DNA of 64,000 nt from Saccharopolyspora erythraea NRRL 2338 (lineage in GTDB: Bacteria; Actinomycetota; Actinomycetes; Mycobacteriales; Pseudonocardiaceae). The notes under the pieces were generated by a model. It saw nothing but the letters and a program-made list of their open reading frames with translations. It did no database searches and had not been told where the DNA came from. The position numbers and the translations under genes are program-made. Location of the stretch: NCBI RefSeq assembly GCF_000062885.1, contig NC_009142.1:4205584-4269583 (forward strand), in the 5' to 3' direction. Shown in pieces: positions 26,036 to 34,191 of this stretch (within the stretch, counting starts at the first letter, position 1; each line of letters begins with the position of its first letter).

Positions 26036-26896
26036 GTGCAGGACACGACGGCGGAGCTACGCCAGCGGGTGCGGGACGTGTCGCGCCGGTACCCGGGGAG
26101 CCAACGCGCCTTCGCCGAGCAGATCGGCCTGGACGCCACCAAGCTCTCCAAGTCGCTGACCGGGACCAGGCGCTTCACCCCGGCCGAGCTGACCAGGATC
26201 GCCGAGGTCACCGGCGTCACGGTGAACTGGCTGCTCAACGGCGGCGACGACGCGGAGACCGCGGTGGCCGTGCCCCGTCGCTCGGCGCGCTCCGAGCAGG
26301 GGCGCGGCGGCTCCGGCGACGCCGGCCGCTACCAGCAGATCCTCGACGCCGCGTGGCACCTGATCGCCGAGCGCGGCTACCACTCGGTGCGGGTCTCCGA
26401 CGTCGCCCAGGCGTGCGGGACCAGCGCGGCGACCATCCACTACTACTTCCCCGGCCGGCGGGACCTGCTCATCGAGACGCTGCGCTACTCGGTGAAGCTG
26501 GCCTTCGACCGCCAGGTCGCCGAACTGCACAGCATCTCCGACGCCCACGAGCGGCTGCTGCGGCTGGTGGAGCTGCAACTGCCCACCGAGGGGCTGCTCA
26601 GGTCGGAGTGGTCGATCTGGCTGCAGGTCTGGAACGAGAGCGCACTCGACCCGGACCTGCAGGTGCTGCACAGCGACTCCTACACCCGCTGGCACGACAC
26701 CATCGCCCGCACCATCCGGCAGGGCCAGCAGCAGGGCGTGTTCACCGACCGGGACGCCGAGGAGCTGACGGTCACGCTGACCGCGCTCATCGACGGCCTG
26801 GGCGTCCAGGTGCTCGCCGGCAGGCCGGGCCGCACCGTGCGGCGGATGCGCCAGGTGCTCCGCGACTTCGTCGAGCGCGAGATCGTGCGGCACTGA
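26036..26896 (+). CDS. XRE-TetR fusion transcriptional regulator
   Basis: 286-residue regulator with two DNA-binding modules. Residues about 5-70 form an XRE/Cro-type helix-turn-helix ([20 protein letters not shown]). Residues about 100-150 form a TetR-type one ([40 protein letters not shown]), followed by a TetR ligand domain ending at FVEREIVRH. The GTG at 26036 seems leaderless or weakly led, next to the inverted repeat at 25999-26015. It precedes the carnitine genes by 76 bases on the same strand, so carnitine or a breakdown product is the likely effector. Confidence 0.85.
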   Translation: MQDTTAELRQRVRDVSRRYPGSQRAFAEQIGLDATKLSKSLTGTRRFTPAELTRIAEVTGVTVNWLLNGGDDAETAVAVPRRSARSEQGRGGSGDAGRYQQILDAAWHLIAERGYHSVRVSDVAQACGTSAATIHYYFPGRRDLLIETLRYSVKLAFDRQVAELHSISDAHERLLRLVELQLPTEGLLRSEWSIWLQVWNESALDPDLQVLHSDSYTRWHDTIARTIRQGQQQGVFTDRDAEELTVTLTALIDGLGVQVLAGRPGRTVRRMRQVLRDFVEREIVRH

Positions 26897-26972
26897 CCGC
26901 CGACGCCCGTCCAACCAACCACATCGGACCGCGAAGCACCGGCACGTCCCGGTGCCGATGAGGAGTACCCGC

Positions 26973-27857
26973 ATGAACAACGAAGTGATCATCACCGCTG
27001 CCCTGACCGGTGCCGGCGACACCGTCGGCAAGAGCGAGCACGTGCCGGTCACCCCCGAGCAGATCGCGACCTCCGCGGTCGACGCCGCCAACGCGGGAGC
27101 CGCCGTCGTGCACATCCACGTGCGCAACGTCGAGACCGGCCAGGGCTCCCGCGAGGTGTCGCTGTACCGCGAGGTCGTCGAGCGGATCAAGGACACCGGG
27201 GTGGACGTCGTCATCAACCTCACCGCGGGCATGGGCGGCGACCTGGTCATCGACCAGGAGGACCCGCTCAAGCCGGTGGACGGCACCGACCTGGTCAACG
27301 GCCTGGACCGGCTGCCCCACGTCGAGGAACTGCTGCCCGACATCTGCACGATGGACTGCGGCTCGCTGAACTTCGGCGAGGGCAGCCAGCTCTACATCAG
27401 CACACCGGACATGCTGCGGGCCGGCGCCAAGCGCATCCAGGAGCTCGGCGTGAAGCCCGAGATGGAGATCTTCGACACCGGTCAGCTGTGGTTCGCCACC
27501 AAGCTGATCGAGGAGGGCCTCATCGACGCGCCGCCGCTCTTCCAGCTCTGCATGGGAATTCCCTACGGCGCACCGGCGGACCCCGGCGTGCTGCAGGCGA
27601 TGGTGAACATGCTGCCCGAGGGCGCCAACTGGGCGAGCTTCGCCATCGGCCGCAACCAGATGCCGTGGGTGGCGCAGTCGGCGTTGCTCGGCGGGCAGGT
27701 CCGGGTCGGGCTGGAGGACAACCTGTACCTGAGCAAGGGCGTCAAGGCCACCAACGCCCAGCTCGTCGAGCGCGCGGTCACGCTGCTGGAGTCCATGGGC
27801 TCGCGCATCGCCACCCCGGACCAGGCGCGCGCCAAGCTCGGCCTCCGGAAGCGCTGA
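26973..27857 (+). CDS. cdhC: 3-dehydrocarnitine cleavage enzyme (BKACE family, DUF849)
   Basis: 294-residue beta-keto acid cleavage enzyme. The family zinc site HIH is in [14 protein letters not shown], with later conserved MDCGSLNFG and [10 protein letters not shown] blocks. BKACE enzymes transfer an acyl unit between a beta-keto acid and acetyl-CoA. Together with the neighbouring carnitine dehydrogenase and thioesterase the substrate should be 3-dehydrocarnitine, giving betainyl-CoA and acetoacetate. The ATG at 26973 follows GAGGAG. It is the first structural gene after the XRE-TetR regulator; another BKACE substrate such as 3-keto-5-aminohexanoate is less likely in this context. Confidence 0.85.
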   Translation: MNNEVIITAALTGAGDTVGKSEHVPVTPEQIATSAVDAANAGAAVVHIHVRNVETGQGSREVSLYREVVERIKDTGVDVVINLTAGMGGDLVIDQEDPLKPVDGTDLVNGLDRLPHVEELLPDICTMDCGSLNFGEGSQLYISTPDMLRAGAKRIQELGVKPEMEIFDTGQLWFATKLIEEGLIDAPPLFQLCMGIPYGAPADPGVLQAMVNMLPEGANWASFAIGRNQMPWVAQSALLGGQVRVGLEDNLYLSKGVKATNAQLVERAVTLLESMGSRIATPDQARAKLGLRKR

Positions 27858-27920
27858 GCCCCTCGGCGCAGCGCGAACACCGCGTCCCGCAACGACTTCC
27901 CCGCTCCGAAAGGCCAACAC

Positions 27921-28883
27921 TTGAACCACAACACCGTCTCCCCCGCCGAGGTGCGCCGCGTCGCCTGCATCGGCGCCGGGGTCATCGGTGGCGGCTGGGT
28001 CGCGCACTTCCTGGCGCGCGGCTACCACGTCACCGCGTGGGACCCGGCCGACGACGCCGAAGCCAGGCTGCGCAGGCTCGTCGACGCGGCGTGGCCCGCG
28101 CTCACCGAGCTCGGGCTCGCCGCCGGCGCGTCCCGCGACAACCTCACGATCGCCCCGACGCTGGAGGCCGCGGTCTCCGACGCCGAGTTCGTGCAGGAGA
28201 GCGCGCCCGAGGACCTGGCGCTCAAGCAGGACCTGCTGGCCCGCATCGACGCGGCCGCCCCGGCCGGCGTCGTCGTCTCGTCGTCGACCTCCGGCTACGG
28301 GATGACCGAGATGCAGGCGCAGTGCGCGACACCGCAGCGGCTGGTGGTCGGCCACCCGTTCAACCCGCCGTACCTCATCCCGCTGGTCGAGGTCGTCGGT
28401 GGTGAGCGGACCGAGCGCTGGGCCGTCGAGTGGGCCTCGGAGTTCTTCGAGGTCGCCGGCAAGTCGGTGATCACGATGGACCGCGAGGTGCCGGGCTTCA
28501 TCGCCAACCGGCTGCAGGAGGCGATCTGGCGGGAGGCGCTGCACATGGTCGCCAACGGGGAGGCGACCGTCGAGCAGATCGACGCGTCGATCACCGAGGG
28601 TCCCGGGCTGCGGTGGCCGCTGCTGGGCCCGTGCCTGACCTTCCACCTCGCCGGCGGCGAGGGCGGGATGGCCCACATGCTCGACCACTTCGGTCCGTCG
28701 CTGAAGTCGCCGTGGACGCGGCTGGAAGCCCCGGAGCTGACCGAGGAACTGCGCGACCGGATGGTCAAGGGCTGTGAGGAGGCCGCGGACGGCCGCAGCA
28801 TCGCCGAGCTGGTCGCCGAGCGCGACCGCGCCGTGATCGCGGTCATGAGGGCGGTCGAGAACGTGCGGAAGGGCGGGTCATGA
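27921..28883 (+). CDS. cdhA: L-carnitine 3-dehydrogenase
   Basis: 320-residue enzyme of the 3-hydroxyacyl-CoA dehydrogenase fold that oxidises L-carnitine to 3-dehydrocarnitine with NAD. It has the Rossmann motif CIGAGVIGGGWVAHFLARGY, the catalytic region VVGHPFNPPYLIPLVEVVGG and GPGLRWPLLGPCLTFHLAGG, which is typical of carnitine dehydrogenases rather than fatty acid enzymes. The start is TTG at 27921 with GAAAGG upstream. Its stop overlaps the thioesterase start by ATGA, so the two are translationally coupled. Confidence 0.88.
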   Translation: MNHNTVSPAEVRRVACIGAGVIGGGWVAHFLARGYHVTAWDPADDAEARLRRLVDAAWPALTELGLAAGASRDNLTIAPTLEAAVSDAEFVQESAPEDLALKQDLLARIDAAAPAGVVVSSSTSGYGMTEMQAQCATPQRLVVGHPFNPPYLIPLVEVVGGERTERWAVEWASEFFEVAGKSVITMDREVPGFIANRLQEAIWREALHMVANGEATVEQIDASITEGPGLRWPLLGPCLTFHLAGGEGGMAHMLDHFGPSLKSPWTRLEAPELTEELRDRMVKGCEEAADGRSIAELVAERDRAVIAVMRAVENVRKGGS

Positions 28884-29320
28884 GCGGTCTGGTGAAGTTC
28901 CGGCAGCGGGTCCGCCCGGAGTGGATCGACTACAACGGCCACCTCAGCGAGGCCTACTACGTCCTGGTGTTCGGGTTCGCCACCGACGCGGTGATGGACC
29001 AGCTCGGACTCGACGAGACCTACCGCACCGAGACGGGGTGCTCCCTCTACACCGTCGAGGCGCACGTCCGGTACCTGCGCGAGGTGCCGCCCGACTCCGA
29101 GCTGGTGGTCACCACGCGGATCGTCGGTGGCGGCCCCAAGAAGCTGCGGCTGTGCCACGAGATGGTCGTCGAAGGCGTGCTCGTCTCCACCGAGGAGATC
29201 CTCGCGCTGCACGTCGACAGCGCTCGGGGACGGTCGGCGCCCTTCCCCGAGAAGGTCGCCGCGCGCATCGCGGAGCTGACCGAGGAGCCGCCGGAGTACG
29301 CGGGCCGGGCGATCGGCTGA
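28880..29320 (+). CDS. cdhB: Hotdog thioesterase, probable betainyl-CoA thioesterase
   Basis: 146-residue 4HBT-type thioesterase with the active-site block DYNGHLSEAYYVLVF near the N-terminus. In Pseudomonas and Acinetobacter the third carnitine catabolic gene encodes a thioesterase that releases glycine betaine from betainyl-CoA, and the operon position here is the same. The ATG overlaps the cdhA stop. A 16-bp terminator hairpin follows at 29365-29404. Substrate is inferred from context. Confidence 0.82.
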   Translation: MSGLVKFRQRVRPEWIDYNGHLSEAYYVLVFGFATDAVMDQLGLDETYRTETGCSLYTVEAHVRYLREVPPDSELVVTTRIVGGGPKKLRLCHEMVVEGVLVSTEEILALHVDSARGRSAPFPEKVAARIAELTEEPPEYAGRAIG

Positions 29321-29364
29321 GGAGCCCGACCTCGGTCTGGCCCCGGCTCGGATGCCGGATCTCT

Positions 29365-29404
29365 CCCGGTGGTCGCGGTCACCGCACCGACCGCGACCAC
29401 CGGG
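29365..29404 (+). terminator. Terminator of the carnitine operon
   Basis: 16-bp perfect stem (CCCGGTGGTCGCGGTC / GACCGCGACCACCGGG) with an 8-base loop, 45 bases past the thioesterase stop. Confidence 0.8.
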
Positions 29405-29535
29405 CCCGCGGGAACCGCTCCACGAGCCACCGGATCGGACCTGTCCACGACGGCCGTCCGGGAGGATCGCCCACGGTCCTTGAGGCGGCCCGTCCTCCTC
29501 GGTAGCTTGCCAGCAACCCCCGCGGAGGTGATCGA

Positions 29536-30342
29536 GTGACGCAAGATCCCCAACCCGCCGACGAGGTGCTGGCGGAGGTGCGCGACGACGGCGTGCTCCT
29601 GCTGACGCTCAACCGGCCGGACCGGCTCAACGCGTGGACCCGGACCATGCAGCGGCGCTACTTCGACCTGCTGGAGGAAGCCGACCGGGACCCACGGGTC
29701 CGCGTCGTCGTCGTGACCGGCGCCGGACGCGGCTTCTGCGCGGGCGCCGACATGGCCGCGCTCTCCGAAGTGGGCCCCGAGGACTTCGACCCCGACGAGC
29801 GCCCGCTGTCGCTGGCGACCCGCATGCGTAAGCCGGTCATCGCCGCGATCAACGGCCCCGTGGCGGGTGTCGGCCTGGTGGTGGCGCTGTTCACCGACGT
29901 CCGGTTCGCCGCGTCCGAGGCCAAGTTCACCACCGCGTTCAGCAAGCGCGGGCTCATCGCCGAGTACGGCATCGCGTGGCTGCTGCCCAAGCTCGTCGGC
30001 GTCGGCAAGGCGCTCGACCTGCTGCTGTCGGCGCGGACCCTGCTGGGCACCGAGGCCGGCGAGCTCGGTCTGGTCGACCGCGTCGTGCCCGGCGACCAGG
30101 TGCTCGGCAGCGCCCTCGCCTACGCCCGCACCCTGGCCACCGAGTGCTCCCCCGCGTCGATGGCCGAGATCAAGCAGCAGGTCTACACCGGTCTGGACAG
30201 CGGCCTGGAGACCGCGACCGCCGACGCCACCGAACGCATGATCGCGGCGTTCCGCCGGCCGGACGTCAAGGAAGGCATCCACAGCTACCTCGAACGCCGC
30301 GCCCCGCGCTTCCCTCCCCTGGACGGATCACCGGGCGCGTAG
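29536..30342 (+). CDS. Enoyl-CoA hydratase/isomerase family protein
   Basis: 268-residue crotonase-fold protein. The oxyanion-hole blocks VVVVTGAGRGFCAGADMAAL and KPVIAAINGPVAGVGL are present. The lengthened FSKRGLIAEYGIAWLLPKLVG region is common in enoyl-CoA hydratases of unclear substrate. A near-perfect ribosome site (GGAGGTGATC) precedes the GTG at 29536. It is separated from the carnitine operon by a terminator and has no obvious operon partner. Confidence 0.88.
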   Translation: MTQDPQPADEVLAEVRDDGVLLLTLNRPDRLNAWTRTMQRRYFDLLEEADRDPRVRVVVVTGAGRGFCAGADMAALSEVGPEDFDPDERPLSLATRMRKPVIAAINGPVAGVGLVVALFTDVRFAASEAKFTTAFSKRGLIAEYGIAWLLPKLVGVGKALDLLLSARTLLGTEAGELGLVDRVVPGDQVLGSALAYARTLATECSPASMAEIKQQVYTGLDSGLETATADATERMIAAFRRPDVKEGIHSYLERRAPRFPPLDGSPGA

Positions 30343-30400
30343 CGGCAGCGGAGTCGATACGGTGGCAGTTGGCCGGCCAGTACCCGACCGTGGAGGAAGC

Positions 30401-30577
30401 ATGGATCCCGAGACCCCCGAAGCCGACGCCGCCGAGCAGGCGCGCGAGACCGTCATCCCAGGCGAGGACGAAGAGGCCGAACCGGTCGGTGAGCTGTCGC
30501 CGGAGGTCGACCCGGCCGACCTCGCCGAGCAGAACCGCCCGGTGCCCGCCGACGACGACGGCTACGAGGAGCCCTGA
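30401..30577 (+). CDS. Small acidic hypothetical protein
   Basis: 58-residue, very acidic protein (many Glu/Asp, ends DDDGYEEP) with the segment VDPADLAEQNRPVP. Short acidic proteins with such DPAD-x-EQ repeats occur in many actinobacteria but have no assigned role. GGAGGAAGC just before the ATG at 30401 supports translation. Its TGA directly abuts the stop of the convergent FAD-oxidase gene within TGATCA. Confidence 0.6.
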   Translation: MDPETPEADAAEQARETVIPGEDEEAEPVGELSPEVDPADLAEQNRPVPADDDGYEEP

Positions 30578-31960
30578 TCACTCTGGGGGCAGGACCCGGC
30601 CGGGGTTGAGGATGCCGCGCGGATCGAGCGTCCGCTTGATCGCGCGCTGCGCCCACAACGCCGCCGGGTCCAGCTCCCGGCCGAGCCAGTGGCGCTTGAG
30701 GTGGCCGACGCCGTGCTCACCGGTGATCGTGCCGCCCAGCTCCAGGCCAAGCGCCATGATCGCGTCGAACGCCTGCTCGGCGCGGACGGTCTCGTCAGGG
30801 TCCTCGGCGTCGAACACGACCACAGGGTGCATGTTGCCGTCCCCGGCGTGACCCGCGCACAGGACCTGCACCCGGTACTGCTCGGCCAGCCGGTGCAGCC
30901 CCTCGACCAGGTCGACCAGGTGCCTGCGGGGCACGCACACGTCGTCGATGAGCTGCGAGCCGAGGTGCTCGTGGGCGTCACCGACCAGCCGCCTGGCCTG
31001 CATCAGCATCTCGCCCTCGGCCGGGTCGTCGGCGACCACGACGTCGGAGGCGCCGAAGCCGCGCGCCACCCGTTCGAACGCCTCGAGGTCGGCCCTGGCC
31101 GACTCGCCGCTGTCGGACTGCGCGATGAGCATCGACCCCATGTCGCTGGGAAAGCCCAGGTCGGCGATGCGCGAGACGGCGTCCACGGTGGGCCGGTCCA
31201 TGAACTCCAGCACCGACGGCCGGTAGCCCTCGCCGAGGTAGCCCGCCACCGTCCGGCAGGCGTCGGCGATGGCCGGGAAGAACGCGACCGCGGTCAGCGG
31301 GCGTGCCGAGGCCGACCTCAGCGCCACGGTGATCTCGGTGATGACCCCGAGCGTGCCCTCCGAGCCCACCATCAGGCTCGTCAGGTCGTAGCCCGCGACG
31401 CCCTTGGCGGTGCGGCGCCCGGTGCGCATCACCCGGCCGTCGGCGAGCACCACCTCCAGACCGCGCACGAAGTCGCCGGTCACGCCGTACTTGACGCAGC
31501 ACATGCCCCCCGCGTTGGTGGCCACGTTGCCGCCGATGGTGGAGATGCCGCGCGAGCCCGGGTCCGGCGGGTAGAACAGCCCCTGCTCGGCCACCGCGGC
31601 GGCCAGCACGCCGTTGATCACGCCCGGCTGCACCACCGCGACCTGCTCGGCCGCGTCGACCTGCACGATGCGGTCCATCCTGTCCAGCGACAGCAGCACG
31701 CAGCCGTCGGAGGCGTTGGCCGCACCGGACAGCCCGGAGCGGGCACCCTGCGGGACCACCGGCACCCGGTTCTCGTGCGCCCACCGCAGCGTCGCGGCGA
31801 CGTCGCCGGTCGAGCGCGCGCGGACCAGCACCGACGGCGTCCCGGACGGGCAGAACGTCGCCCGGTCGCGGCGGTGGGCCTCCAGCACGTCGGGGTCGAC
31901 GATCACGCTGCCCGGGGGCAGCATCGCTTCCAGCGGGTGTGCGGTGTCCGTGGTGGTCAT
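30578..31960 (-). CDS. FAD-linked oxidase, GlcD/D-2-hydroxyacid dehydrogenase family
   Basis: 460-residue flavoprotein with an N-terminal FAD-binding PCMH domain (VPVVPQGARSGLSGAANASD; STIGGNVATNAGGMCCVKYG) and a C-terminal FAD-oxidase domain with AGHAGDGNMHPVVVF and GEHGVGHLKRHWL. Such enzymes oxidise D-2-hydroxyacids such as glycolate or D-lactate. No GlcE/GlcF partners are adjacent. A close paralogue lies at 54329-55729. The stop shares TGATCA with the convergent small gene. Confidence 0.88.
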   Translation of the reverse strand: MTTTDTAHPLEAMLPPGSVIVDPDVLEAHRRDRATFCPSGTPSVLVRARSTGDVAATLRWAHENRVPVVPQGARSGLSGAANASDGCVLLSLDRMDRIVQVDAAEQVAVVQPGVINGVLAAAVAEQGLFYPPDPGSRGISTIGGNVATNAGGMCCVKYGVTGDFVRGLEVVLADGRVMRTGRRTAKGVAGYDLTSLMVGSEGTLGVITEITVALRSASARPLTAVAFFPAIADACRTVAGYLGEGYRPSVLEFMDRPTVDAVSRIADLGFPSDMGSMLIAQSDSGESARADLEAFERVARGFGASDVVVADDPAEGEMLMQARRLVGDAHEHLGSQLIDDVCVPRRHLVDLVEGLHRLAEQYRVQVLCAGHAGDGNMHPVVVFDAEDPDETVRAEQAFDAIMALGLELGGTITGEHGVGHLKRHWLGRELDPAALWAQRAIKRTLDPRGILNPGRVLPPE

Positions 31961-32441
31961 CGGTCGGGGTTCTCCGGCTTCCCTCAGGCGGTGGTTTGGT
32001 CGAACCTATCCCGTCACGTCGCGTTTTCATACCCCTTAGCAGGGCTCAGGAAGCCCGCTGCGCTCCCGCGCCGGACCCGCGCAGCGGCCCTCGCCCCGAC
32101 CCGCGATCTACCTGTGGAAACGGGCTTTTTACCGGAAACGATTGCACGTTTCGAGGAAACCGTCCGAACGGGTCCCGACACGCGCGGCCAATCCCGAATC
32201 GAGACCATTGCGGTTCACCCGCACATGAGGTAATAGGCCCCGACTCGGGGTCTCGCCGGCACCACCGGATACGCGCCGCGACCGCAACCCGATATCAAGC
32301 GTCCCGACATCCACCGTTCAACTCGCACCGCACCTCCGATCGCCGAGCGAGAACCGAATTGTCCGCTCCCGGAGATGCGAGAAATGTTTCGTTGCGTGAC
32401 CAACCACCATTCCGGTTGGGCGCATCGGGTGAATCCCGCGG
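31961..32441. other. AT-richer non-coding stretch
   Basis: About 480 bases with visibly lower GC than the surroundings. Open frames present here show no conserved protein features and no good ribosome sites. I see only a short CCCCGACTCGGGG stem near 32238 and nothing else recognisable. It may hold promoters for the oxidase gene or an unannotated RNA. Confidence 0.4.
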
Positions 32442-33398
32442 TCAGCCCGGCCACAACCCGCACAACGACGCGAATCCCTCCCGCCAGCTCGGCCACGCCG
32501 GACGCCACCCCAGCGTCTCCCGCAGCCGGAAGTTGGTCGCGCCGCGCTGCTCGGTGAGCTGGTGCACCGTGAGCCAGTCGAGCTGCGTGCGCGCCTGGTC
32601 CAGGGTCAGCGACACCGGCGCCGGACCGCCCACGATCCGGGCGTAGGCGGGCAGCCACTCCATGCTCTCTGCGGGCTCGTTGTCGACCACGTTGTAGGCA
32701 CCGGGATCACCACCGGTGAGCATTTCGAGCACCACGCCGGCCGCGTCCTCGGTGTGGGTGAACGATGTCAGTCCCACACCGTCGTCGACCAGCGGCAACG
32801 CGCTGCCGCGCACCTTCTCGTGGATGGTGCCGCCCGGCGCGTACCAGGTGCGGGGACCGTAGAGCGCGCCGTATCGCAGGGCGATGCCCTCGATGTTCGG
32901 GCAGGTCAGAACCGCGTCCTCCATCGCCGCGACCGCGCGGACCGCCTCGCCCCAGCGCCCGGGCGCCTCCGTCCACAGCGGAGCCTCCTCGTCCAGCACG
33001 TCGTGTCCGTGCGGGCAGTAGGCGGCGGCCATGCTCTGGATGATGATGCGCCGTGCACCCGCGGAAACGGCGGCGCTGACGAGGTTGCGAGTCCCGGCGT
33101 CGCGCAGACGGGAGGTGCGGTGCAGGGCCACGTCGAAGTCGGGGTGGCGGAACGCCGTCACCTGGCAGACCACCACGTCCGGGGCGGATTCCTGCACCAC
33201 CCGGCGCAGCCGCCGAGGATCCATCACGTCGGCCACCGCGACCGCGTCGACCAGGTCGCCGCCCTCGAGCCTGCCCGCCTGGCGGACCAGCGCGGTCACG
33301 TGGTGACCGCGCTCCCGCAACCGCGGCAGCAGCGCTCTTCCCACGACACCGGTGGCACCGGCCACGAACACACGCAGGGGCACAGGAACCTCGGACAT
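32442..33398 (-). CDS. NAD(P)-dependent epimerase/dehydratase family protein
   Basis: 318-residue extended short-chain dehydrogenase. The Rossmann motif VAGATGVVGRALLPRL is at the N-terminus and LRYGALYGPRTWY later; the usual YxxxK is replaced by a looser IIQSMAAAYCPHG region, so catalysis may be atypical. Members of this branch are often annotated as nucleoside-sugar epimerase-like with unknown substrates. ATG 33398 is chosen over an upstream start at 33416. The gene is monocistronic. Confidence 0.8.
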   Translation of the reverse strand: MSEVPVPLRVFVAGATGVVGRALLPRLRERGHHVTALVRQAGRLEGGDLVDAVAVADVMDPRRLRRVVQESAPDVVVCQVTAFRHPDFDVALHRTSRLRDAGTRNLVSAAVSAGARRIIIQSMAAAYCPHGHDVLDEEAPLWTEAPGRWGEAVRAVAAMEDAVLTCPNIEGIALRYGALYGPRTWYAPGGTIHEKVRGSALPLVDDGVGLTSFTHTEDAAGVVLEMLTGGDPGAYNVVDNEPAESMEWLPAYARIVGGPAPVSLTLDQARTQLDWLTVHQLTEQRGATNFRLRETLGWRPAWPSWREGFASLCGLWPG

Positions 33399-33582
33399 CG
33401 GAGCGGACAACGGCAACCAGCAAGACTACCGGCGCCATGCGCACCACATCGGGTGAACCTCGGAGGTCGTGCGAGCCTCCGTCGCGGCGCCGCGGCACGA
33501 CTGGGCCCACGGGGCATGGTCCGGACAGGACACCGCCCCTGGCCTGGGCAGGAGCCGGGCTTCGCCCTAGGGACCAGCACGA

Positions 33583-33619
33583 CGGCAGGCCCGCACCGCC
33601 GTGCGGTGCGGGCCTGCCG
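33583..33619 (-). terminator. Terminator of the cold-shock gene
   Basis: 16-bp stem (CGGCAGGCCCGCACCG / CGGTGCGGGCCTGCCG) with a 5-base loop, 18 bases past the csp stop on the minus strand. Confidence 0.8.
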
Positions 33620-33636
33620 GACTGTCTCAGGCGATC

Positions 33637-33840
33637 TCAGATCGTGCGGATCTGCGCGGCCTGCGGCCCCTTCGGGCCCTGGGCGATCTCGAACTCCACC
33701 CGCTGGTTCTCGTCCAGCGTGCGGAAACCGGTGGCGTCAATCGCCGAGTAGTGGGCGAACACGTCGGCGCCGCCCCCGTCGGGGGTGATGAAGCCGAATC
33801 CCTTTTCAGCGTTGAACCACTTGACGGTACCGGTAGCCAT
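33637..33840 (-). CDS. Cold-shock protein, CspA family
   Basis: 67-residue single cold-shock domain protein that binds single-stranded RNA/DNA. RNP1 and RNP2 are intact: [15 protein letters not shown] and DVFAHYSAI. The ATG at 33840 has AGGAG upstream. A 160-base leader with a hairpin (33936-33970) runs up to a promoter candidate at 34007-34035, the arrangement expected for cold-inducible csp mRNA. Many actinomycetes carry several such genes. Confidence 0.96.
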   Translation of the reverse strand: MATGTVKWFNAEKGFGFITPDGGGADVFAHYSAIDATGFRTLDENQRVEFEIAQGPKGPQAAQIRTI

Positions 33841-33935
33841 TCTCTGTCTCCTACTTCTAATGGCCAGGGTCAACACTTCGTAGACCCCAAGTCGCCGAGA
33901 TGATCACCCGGGCCGGAAACGGCCTCCGGCACAAC

Positions 33936-33970
33936 AAAGTGCCTGCGTCACATTGTTTCGCAGGCACTTT
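33936..33970 (-). promoter_or_regulatory. Hairpin in the cold-shock mRNA leader
   Basis: 12-bp stem (AAAGTGCCTGCG / CGCAGGCACTTT) with an 11-base AT-rich loop, about 100 bases upstream of the csp start on the minus strand. It could be a temperature-dependent mRNA structure or an attenuator; the 3' arm ends in TTT. Confidence 0.5.
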
Positions 33971-34006
33971 CGAGTACTTCTGGGAACCAAAACTGCAACT
34001 GCGACC

Positions 34007-34035
34007 ACGCTAGCACTCCCGACGCGGGTTGTCAC
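34007..34035 (-). promoter_or_regulatory. Candidate csp promoter
   Basis: On the minus strand GTGACA (34030-34035) and TAGCGT (34007-34012) are separated by exactly 17 bases. Initiation near 34000 would give a leader of about 160 bases. Confidence 0.55.
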
Positions 34036-34114
34036 ACACTCATCACCCGAAGTCGTGGCCGCCGCGCCGGGTTGTAACGCCCGGCCAATTCCCGCCGACT
34101 TCCCCTGGAAGTAC

Positions 34115-34158
34115 AACGGGTGCGCCCGGCAGGCACCTGGGCCGGCCGGGCGCACCCG
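34115..34158 (-). terminator. Terminator after the amino acid dehydrogenase
   Basis: 15-bp stem (ACGGGTGCGCCCGGC / GCCGGGCGCACCCGT) with a 14-base loop, about 35 bases past the stop of the 34192-35385 gene. Confidence 0.75.
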
Positions 34159-34191
34159 TGCGCTTGCGCCACCCGCGACGCGGCGGACCGG

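Larger units (their letters stand above)
33841..34191. other. Cold-shock leader and promoter region
   Basis: 351 bases containing, from the csp side, a probable 5' leader of about 160 bases with a stable hairpin, the csp promoter candidate, and the terminator (34115-34158) of the dehydrogenase gene that ends at 34192. No coding frame is convincing. Confidence 0.6.

Noticed and set aside
32129-32314. Small minus-strand ORF in the 31961-32441 gap
   Set aside because: No ribosome site, no recognised motif, and composition does not look coding.
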